Notes under the pieces: model-generated
Databases searched by the model: none
What the model saw: the letters and a program-made list of their open reading frames with translations, nothing else
Told to the model about the DNA's origin: nothing
DNA from: Gracilaria caudata
Lineage: Eukaryota > Rhodophyta > Florideophyceae > Gracilariales > Gracilariaceae
Direction of reading: 5' to 3'
NCBI GenBank assembly: GCA_030374735.1
Contig: JASCIV010000164.1
Span: forward strand, 1-35,706
DNA length: 35,706 nucleotides
Made by a program: the position numbers and the translations under genes
In this document: positions 29,700 to 35,706 of the stretch, piece after piece
Position numbering within the stretch: position 1 is the stretch's first letter
Layout of the letters: each line of letters opens with the position of its first letter

Positions 29700-30695
29700 G
29701 TGTTTACTATGTAACGATATAAATGTTAATCCCTGGAATTTGTGTACATATGATGAAGGTTCTTTGAGTAAATTAAACCTGCACAATGTGAATGTCATTC
29801 TGAAGATCATGAACGTGTACCTTAGTATCAGAAAGAGAGGGCTCAATTCACCACCTGAATGAAATGACGCCTATATGGTAACTTAATAGCCATTTACCAG
29901 AAGGACAGGATTGAGATGTTGTAAGCATATCTTACAAAATGTTGCTTCTAGGTCCCGTACAAATCACTTGCTATAGGCGTCTTGTGCGGGGTATGAGCAC
30001 AGAATCTGCTCTCCCTCAAGTTTCAAGAAAGTCATAAGTTTAACAAGGGCACAAGCAACAGCGGCGCGAACGATGCATGACCCCTTGGGCACTGGCCAGT
30101 GGGCAGTAACCAGTTTCCCTGGTAAGAAAACCCGGCCCGACCTAATTGTTGAAAACGGTTACAAGGGTAAAGAAGAGGAGCATGGGGCTTTTCCCAATGA
30201 TTCTCCGACAAGCGATCCTTCAGTTTTCAATTGTGCTTGGGTCTGCGCGGTAGCGGCTATTGGTTCCATAGAAAAGTGGGCTGGCTGACATCCGTAAGCT
30301 GCGATCGACGAACACCCTCACTTAGTGCGGACGGCTTGGCCAATTCAATGCGTTCTTATTCCTCCTGGGCTGCAAACAAAAATGTGACACATTTTCTGCA
30401 CTGCAGCGTTGCTGATGACCATCTTGATGGTAAGCGTGACGAAGTCGCGAAACAACCTGTCCCATTATGAAAGCCCTCCTTCGCCCCAGCTCCCTTCTCG
30501 GACTCCGAAGGGATCCTTTCAATGAAAGTCGCCCGACAAACATAAACGCAACGCCAGCGTAGCACCGACCGTATCATACCAAGGGCACATCGAACCCACC
30601 CCCTCTCTGTACGAGCTATCTTCACTTGTTGCCAAACTGCCAAAATTGTCACCTCCATTGACTCTCTTCCAAGTCGCCACATCCAAGCTTTCAAC
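29700..30695. other. Intergenic spacer
   Basis: 1.0 kb between two + strand genes. A 71-codon ORF at 30073-30288 has no family similarity. The interval must contain the kelch-b561 3' UTR and the PEX3 promoter. Nothing else recognised. Confidence 0.35.
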
Positions 30696-31805
30696 ATGCA
30701 GTCCGCGCCGGCGGGGAATTTTACATCGCTGATGCGATTTGTGCGAAGGAATTCTGGGCGTATCACTGCCCTAACTCTAACCGCTGGGGGTTTAGTTGCG
30801 GCTTACACATATTTCAGAAGGCAGATGAACACTGTGAATTCAAGCATTGAAGCCGAACGAGCTGCCGGCGCTCGCAGTCTTCGTGCAGTGTTTCTCTCGA
30901 ACAAAAACACGATCCGAACGGCTTACGTGGCTTTGCTACCAGATTTAGGTGCTATTCTTGCTGCCTGTGAAAACATTGAGTGCTCTGCTGTATTGGGGAG
31001 GTTAAGAGAACGCCCTGGGCTGGAAGAGAAGGCTTTGCTGTGGGAAAAGCTCAAGATTGCAAGCACAACACATCTTGTAACGGCGATATATCTAGTTTCG
31101 GCTGTATACGCCACTGTCTCGCTTCAGATTAATCTTCTTGCTCGATATACCGGCTATTACGGTGATGCCCCAGTTCAAAACCTCCCTAGTGGAGATTTGC
31201 AACCGAGGACTTCAAGACGCTTTCTTGACTTTTGTCGCTGCGTTCTGATTGATACCAATATTCAAGAAATCGCAAAGCAAGTGGAACGAGCGGTGCGGGA
31301 AACAGTCAAGGATGTGAGGCTCACCGCCGTGTATGATGTACAGCGCGTAGAGTGTTTATTGGCAAATTGTATAACTGCATTGCATGATAGCGAAGGAAAG
31401 ACTGCCATAGCGCATTTACCTCAGGGCTGGTTCCGTGCCGCGTTGCGCACAGAGATCGATGGAGACGGAGAAACCGATAACAATCTACGCTGGCTCCATG
31501 AAGAGTCTTTGGATTTGTGCGAATGCCTGGATGTTTCTAGGGTCGTAGAAAACTATTGCTTTGACGCCGTTCGATATGTGTGTGGAAAACTTGCAGACGA
31601 AATGTTGTCAGGAAGCGCAAAGGGTTTACCTTTCGCACACTTGCTGGCAAGGTTCGAAAAGGCCACGAAGGATTTATGCACAGGCGAAGTGGAATCAATG
31701 CTGAGGAACAATGAATCTGGAGTTCGTTTCTCTGCATGCGTCTTTTTGTCCGGCGAGAAGGAAGTCAACAGAGAAACAAGTTCGGTCACGACTGAAAGGT
31801 CATAG
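30696..31805 (+). CDS. PEX3: Peroxin-3, peroxisomal membrane biogenesis factor
   Basis: 369 residues, about the family length (373 in human), intron-free. PEX3 anchors in the peroxisomal/ER membrane and docks PEX19 carrying membrane-protein cargo. The N-terminal segment fits: FVRRNSGRITALTLTAGGLVAAYTY is a basic stretch followed by a single TM anchor (about 18-40; region only). The best match is about residues 108-150: LLWEKLKIASTTHLVTAIYL and VSLQINLLARYTGY, aligning with human IWEDLKIISFTRSTVAVYS and LRVQLNIIGGYIY. Later SRRFLDFCRCVLIDTNIQEI (human QYLSSIQHLLGDGLTELI) and a C-terminal helical bundle also fit. Residues 330-369 are a polar tail. Its presence shows that the organism has peroxisomes. 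Confidence 0.9.
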   Translation: MQSAPAGNFTSLMRFVRRNSGRITALTLTAGGLVAAYTYFRRQMNTVNSSIEAERAAGARSLRAVFLSNKNTIRTAYVALLPDLGAILAACENIECSAVLGRLRERPGLEEKALLWEKLKIASTTHLVTAIYLVSAVYATVSLQINLLARYTGYYGDAPVQNLPSGDLQPRTSRRFLDFCRCVLIDTNIQEIAKQVERAVRETVKDVRLTAVYDVQRVECLLANCITALHDSEGKTAIAHLPQGWFRAALRTEIDGDGETDNNLRWLHEESLDLCECLDVSRVVENYCFDAVRYVCGKLADEMLSGSAKGLPFAHLLARFEKATKDLCTGEVESMLRNNESGVRFSACVFLSGEKEVNRETSSVTTERS

Positions 31806-32462
31806 GGCTCGCTCAACTACTGAAACTAACTCGTTTTTCGGATTCGGAGCGCCAATTAGCATCTCACATGCGGTCACGAAGTGGAACAACGCCTCAGATT
31901 GATACTGAGCAACTTGGAATACCACATACTGGACCAGTCATGTAAAGAACATATCGTTTGTAGGTACGATCACAAAGAGCAAATTATGACTTGTTCCTCA
32001 CAATTCCTCACGATAAAGCAATGTTGCAAGGATTGCTCGCGCCATTAAATGTTTCTTATGGAAACGAGCCGGCTTCAAAAATGGAGAAACAGATGTAGGG
32101 CCTTCTCAGTGTTCATTGTGTGTCCTGTTTTCTCGTACCTTGATCCTTATGACTGCGATGTGATTCGATGCTGACAGCTGAAGCAGCGCAGCAGCAGGAA
32201 AAAAGGCAGCAGCAAGGTTGCTTCTCGAGCTGCTCGTTACCTTGTTTTGGTTAGGGATACGCTCAGTGTGACGTGTCAACATGACGGGCCGTGCATCAAC
32301 TCCGATCCTTTTTCGGTTGGTGTGATGGCGCAATGTCACACGCAAAAGTATTTACATTAGGGTGCCATAAAACACATCAGCTGTAACCCATGTGACAGCC
32401 TTATAACGCCATACCTTTCGCGATGAAAGTGGTTTCGCCGTTTGCGCTAACTTTTGTCAAAG
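31806..32462. other. Intergenic spacer
   Basis: About 650 bases with no coding stretch recognised. It would hold the PEX3 3' UTR. Confidence 0.4.
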
Positions 32463-32891
32463 ATGCAGCTTCAACGCTTCGACCTTCAACCGGGGTTGCA
32501 AGCATCATGGAAGCAGTTGTCATTGCTGCGGGGCGAAGGTAAAATTTGTGACCAATGCTGTGAAGCCAGCTGTACATCATTTACGTGTTCCGCTTCTGCT
32601 CTGGCAGATAGTGGTAATCTGCGGGCCAAGCTCTACGTGCTTGGACTCCTGTTTGGTCGCCGACGCCGCAGCTCTTGTTTGGGCGCGCGAGCAAAACTCA
32701 CCCGATACGCTCACTCACTCACTCATCCAGAACACAATTTTCAGGTGATTCATCGAAGTGAAGAAGAGCTTTTGAAGGAACCGGCAAACTTCGACGTGAT
32801 GGTTTATTCAGAGGACGATTATCATTACGGAATGTGGCTGTCTACTCTGCATACCTCCGCCGTCGAACGCGCCAAATTTCAAAGACCCTGA
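32463..32891 (+). pseudogene. Weak glycosyltransferase-like fragment, probably broken
   Basis: Frame open from ATG 32463 (MQLQRFDLQP) to a stop at 32891, 142 residues. The part after about residue 80 reads HPEHNFQVIHRSEEELLKE then ANFDVMVYSEDDYHYG. A YDVFVYxEDD-like block after an HPxxLxxxHR stretch recalls the acidic DxD-type core of some protist and plant glycosyltransferases. Just after it the frame changes character, and an alternative frame (NVAVYSAYLRRR) would continue more naturally, which suggests a frameshift. The first half is Cys- and Arg-rich and fits nothing. A possible acceptor (ttttcag at 32738-32744) could instead mean an unresolved intron. Low confidence: it may be a remnant, an exon of a spliced gene, or chance. 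Confidence 0.27.
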
Positions 32892-32942
32892 GCAGATTCC
32901 AGCTCAGCGGGAGAGAGGACGCTGCTCACCATATGTACATGG

Positions 32943-32946
<4 letters not shown>

Positions 32947-32990
<44 letters not shown>
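32947..32990. repeat. (GA)n microsatellite
   Basis: Fourteen uninterrupted GA units (32947-32974), then an interrupted purine run to about 33000. Lies between the glycosyltransferase-like fragment and the 3' end of the KH gene. Confidence 0.95.
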
Positions 32991-32994
<4 letters not shown>

Positions 32995-33093
32995 AAGGGG
33001 AGGAGATGGGGGGGATGCTCTTTGTGAGATGTAGTTACACATTTTTTGTTGTCAGTTGGAATTCCCAGCTACATGATTACTGGCCACTCTCTT

Positions 33094-35508
33094 CTATCGG
33101 TCTGGTTGCTCTATCTCACTCGGTATCGGGGCTGAATTTTGGACTGTTTCGTTGGATTGTTGGTCAAGGTGAGCAGCCACTTCCGCATTTTCATTCGATG
33201 GCACGGAGCCCAGAGGCTGAACTTGGGCAAACGGCTGTGTGTGCATCTGAGCCTGCGCTTGTGCCTGTGCCTGCGCATGTGCAAACATCTGCGCTTGCGC
33301 ATGTGCTTGTGCTTCACGAGGGAACACTCTGGTGTTGGCCATTCCCGGATAGATGTGCTGAGGCTGAATCTGAGAGGCCATCGGGTGGAACGGATGTGAA
33401 GGGAACATGACAAAGCCGCCCGGATTTGCTTCACCTGCCACCATGTTTACTGGAGGAGTTAAGCCATCCAATTGTTGCTGCGCTTGGGCAACCATGGGAG
33501 CAGAAGCTAATTGTGAATCTTGTTCCGCTTGTGACTGGCTTGGTGGAGGAGGAGGGGGGCTCTGGTCATGAAGAACTTGTTGCTGTGAAGACGGAGGAGG
33601 AGGAGGGGGAGGAGGTGGTGGTTGTTGTTGTTGCTGAGATTGGTGTAGCGCGGGGTTGAAAGGAATCTGACTGGCCTGCTGCGCAAAATGGCGATGTTGT
33701 GGCAATGGCGCGACGTTGTTATATCCAAAATATGGCATGTAAGCCATTGGATGGCGACTATGGGAGTTATTGGGGTCAGTAAGGTCGACGACTTGGGGAA
33801 ACGTATGCATTTGGCCATTGGAATACTCCGCTTCGTAGACGTTTGGCATGACGTACTGCAGACCAGGCGGTTGGCCCGGCGCTAGCGGCATGCCATGCGT
33901 GCCAACCAGTGAGGATTGAAAAGTAGTAGGGGGATGGATGGTAGTAAGCATGTTGACGTTGATCTTGCTAGCAATCATGGCCTTGGCATCTTCCACTTGA
34001 GCCCTGGAACCGGTGATGGTGATGGGGCGACTGCCGTCGCTACGAACGCTGTTGTCGTCCTTGGCAACCTGGATGCTGGCGCCCGACTTCATTTGCAACT
34101 CTCGAATGGTGATTCCCTTCTTACCTATGATAAGACCCACCTTCTCGTTCGGAACGGCCAGCGTCTCCATGAACACCGGCTGCCCCTTGTACGTAGAGCC
34201 CGACGACAAGCCTCCGTGCTGCGAGGGACGTCTTGAGCGAGCGTCGTTCACAATCTCCGACACAAGCTGATGGGCGGTAGCAATGGCTTCCTCCGTGCCA
34301 GAGATGAGAATGGAACGGTCATCCGATCCCGGAGTGGCCTTTCTGTCCGGGGTGACTTTGATCTCGGCGCCCGATCTATCTTGCAAGCTCTTTATAGTTT
34401 CCCCATTGCGCCCAATTACAAGACCGACACAGGAAGTGGGAACGTAGACAGTTTTACACATGTCAGAAGTAGAAGACTTTGTTGTTGACATGTGATTGCT
34501 AGACTGTATTGAAGTCGAATAATGAGAACGCGCGTCCAGCGAAGCGTTGTGATGATGAGAAGGGTAATGCGACGAGGACGAAGACGGACGAGGTCGTTCC
34601 ACAATTTCATTGACAAGCTGAGCGGCAGTCTCGTACTGCGTTCGGGTGCCAAAAATAGTGAAAAGCTTGCGATCGTCACGAACAGTATCGTTGTGAACTT
34701 GAATAGCGGCGCCGGACTTTTCCTGCAAAGAGCGAATAACCGCACCATGACCGCCGATCACCGCGCCGACACGCTCCTGCGGCACCCACAATTGGAAAGT
34801 GTGTTGCTGGTTGTGATTGTGCATGATAGAATGTTGGTGAGGGTGATGATGAGCGTGGGCATGAGGGTGATGTCGACGGTTCTGTTGAGCTACTTGAGCA
34901 GCATGCTGCGGACTGATCGGAATGATCTGCTGAGGCGGAATAGGCATGATTTGCAGCGCAGGCGGATACTCCATACCTGCGTTGAGAGAAAGGTCACTGA
35001 AGGAGGACACCATGTTGAACGCTGCAGCCTGCTGCGACGCAGACTCAACAACAGTGTGCGCCGCTTGTGCAGCGCGCGCGTCAGAACGCTGTGGCGAGCG
35101 ATGCGACGGCAACACGGGCGAGTGAGACGCGGCGTGAAGATTGGCTTGCAGCGCGGCGGACGACACGCGCGCACGTTCGGGCGAGTGAAGTAGGTGCTCG
35201 GAAGAGGCGACAGGTGCGTCGGAGGACGCGGCGTGTAACGAGTTGTGTGCGACGGGCGCATGGACAGAGGAACCGTTGGCTGTGGCGGGTGGCGATTGGA
35301 GATGCGAGGGCGGTGCGACGGGACGGTCGTCGAGCGGCAGATGCGACGGCTTGGAGGGAGGCGGAGAGGCGGCGTCGCGATCCATGGCGCGCAGTGAGAA
35401 GGTGGCGTGCTTGGTGGAGGGAGGATCGGAGGCGGCGGCGGCGGCGGCGTCGGGAAGCGTGGTGGCGGTGGAGGTGGATGTGGGCTCGTCGGCTGCGACT
35501 TGAGCCAT
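33094..35508 (-). CDS. Three-KH-domain RNA/ssDNA-binding protein (FUBP/KHSRP or PCBP-like)
   Basis: 804 residues from the ATG at 35508 (MAQVAADEPTST); the frame extends only to a TTG at 35634. Three KH domains with intact GxxG loops: KH1 about 238-305 (VGAVIGGHGAVIRSLQ), KH2 351-420 (VGLVIGRNGETIKSLQ) and KH3 446-515 (VGLIIGKKGITIRELQ), each followed by a SGAxIxV strand. Type I KH repeats like these bind short C/U-rich RNA or single-stranded DNA and act in mRNA stability and transcription. The N-terminus is Ala/Ser/Pro-rich; a His-rich patch (HHPHAHAHHHPHQH) precedes KH1. The C-terminal third is low complexity: a polyQ-polyP run (about 622-640), then Gln/Ala dipeptides (AHAQAQ series, about 735-765), suggesting condensate-type behaviour. 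FUBP-type and PCBP-type can not be separated by sight; KH spacing is closer to FUBP/KHSRP. Intron-free. Confidence 0.93.
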   Translation of the reverse strand: MAQVAADEPTSTSTATTLPDAAAAAASDPPSTKHATFSLRAMDRDAASPPPSKPSHLPLDDRPVAPPSHLQSPPATANGSSVHAPVAHNSLHAASSDAPVASSEHLLHSPERARVSSAALQANLHAASHSPVLPSHRSPQRSDARAAQAAHTVVESASQQAAAFNMVSSFSDLSLNAGMEYPPALQIMPIPPQQIIPISPQHAAQVAQQNRRHHPHAHAHHHPHQHSIMHNHNQQHTFQLWVPQERVGAVIGGHGAVIRSLQEKSGAAIQVHNDTVRDDRKLFTIFGTRTQYETAAQLVNEIVERPRPSSSSSHYPSHHHNASLDARSHYSTSIQSSNHMSTTKSSTSDMCKTVYVPTSCVGLVIGRNGETIKSLQDRSGAEIKVTPDRKATPGSDDRSILISGTEEAIATAHQLVSEIVNDARSRRPSQHGGLSSGSTYKGQPVFMETLAVPNEKVGLIIGKKGITIRELQMKSGASIQVAKDDNSVRSDGSRPITITGSRAQVEDAKAMIASKINVNMLTTIHPPTTFQSSLVGTHGMPLAPGQPPGLQYVMPNVYEAEYSNGQMHTFPQVVDLTDPNNSHSRHPMAYMPYFGYNNVAPLPQHRHFAQQASQIPFNPALHQSQQQQQPPPPPPPPPPSSQQQVLHDQSPPPPPPSQSQAEQDSQLASAPMVAQAQQQLDGLTPPVNMVAGEANPGGFVMFPSHPFHPMASQIQPQHIYPGMANTRVFPREAQAHAQAQMFAHAQAQAQAQAQMHTQPFAQVQPLGSVPSNENAEVAAHLDQQSNETVQNSAPIPSEIEQPDR

Positions 35509-35706
35509 TGGGTAGTTAGAGATGGGCGCGGCGCGGTGGGCGGCGGGGGCTGCACGGTGCGTCGGGGAGGGGTTTGGGTGCGGTGGGTGGGGGGAAGGTG
35601 GGTGCGTTTTAGAAGCGCGGGCGACGGGGGGCAACAGAGACGCTCAGCGGCGGAAGGATCATACGTCGGGTACGCGCGGAGAGCAGCTGTGCGCGGCGGC
35701 CACGGG
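35509..35706. other. 5' leader/promoter of the KH gene at the window edge
   Basis: G-rich on the + strand (C-rich on the coding strand), 198 bases to the window end. No gene start is seen; the promoter may be cut by the window edge. Confidence 0.4.

Noticed and set aside
35509..35634. Extension of the KH protein to a start at 35634
   Set aside because: That codon is TTG; the first ATG is at 35508.

Overview
The window looks like nuclear DNA of a compact, intron-poor photosynthetic eukaryote. A red alga, probably a multicellular (florideophyte-like) one, is my best guess. The grounds are: long intron-free genes on both strands with 0.2-2 kb spacers; only three short GT-AG introns (86-112 bp); two enzymes with plastid-type N-terminal extensions (soluble pyrophosphatase, alpha/beta hydrolase); and core eukaryotic organelle genes (peroxin-3, ATP synthase subunit f, TSG101). 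Secreted Hint (Hog-type) proteins are, as far as I recall, known from red algae. The assignment is an inference, not a sequence match.

Layout. 1-1143: unassigned, possible gene debris. 1144-2037 (-): plastid-type soluble inorganic pyrophosphatase, with a strong 24-bp-arm hairpin upstream. 2748-4622 (-): GCFC/PAXBP1-like splicing factor. 6090-8072 (+): secreted kelch protein ending in a Hedgehog-type Hint autoprocessing domain (3 exons). 8407-9198 (-): Spondin_N single-pass membrane protein, tail-to-tail with the previous gene. 10366-11271 (+): unknown basic protein. 11542-14079 (-): Wntless-like membrane domain fused to a class 3 lipase. 14756-14992 (+): ATP synthase f subunit. 15267-16679 (-): CCR4-like EEP phosphodiesterase with an organelle presequence. 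18980-19474 (+): glyoxalase/VOC protein. 19868-21056 (+): TSG101/Vps23 (2 exons). 21272-22486 (-): plastid-type alpha/beta hydrolase. 22487-25169: gene-poor, with a LINE-type RNase H remnant at 23496-23918. 25170-25886 (-): claudin/PMP22-like four-TM protein. 27312-29699 (+): kelch ectodomain fused to cytochrome b561. 30696-31805 (+): PEX3. 32463-32891 (+): weak, probably broken glycosyltransferase-like fragment. 33094-35508 (-): three-KH-domain RNA-binding protein.

How the genes fit together. The housekeeping genes (splicing, RNA binding, ESCRT-I, peroxisome biogenesis, mitochondrial ATP synthase, plastid metabolism) are unrelated neighbours, as is usual in eukaryotes. The striking part is the number of cell-surface proteins built from domains best known in animals: Hint, Spondin_N, Wntless-like TM, claudin fold and kelch-b561, all within about 24 kb and several in unusual fusions. 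Kelch-Hint and Spondin-TM are convergent neighbours, 334 bp apart. Whether they share a pathway cannot be told from sequence alone. I found no convincing tRNA, rRNA or CRISPR array.
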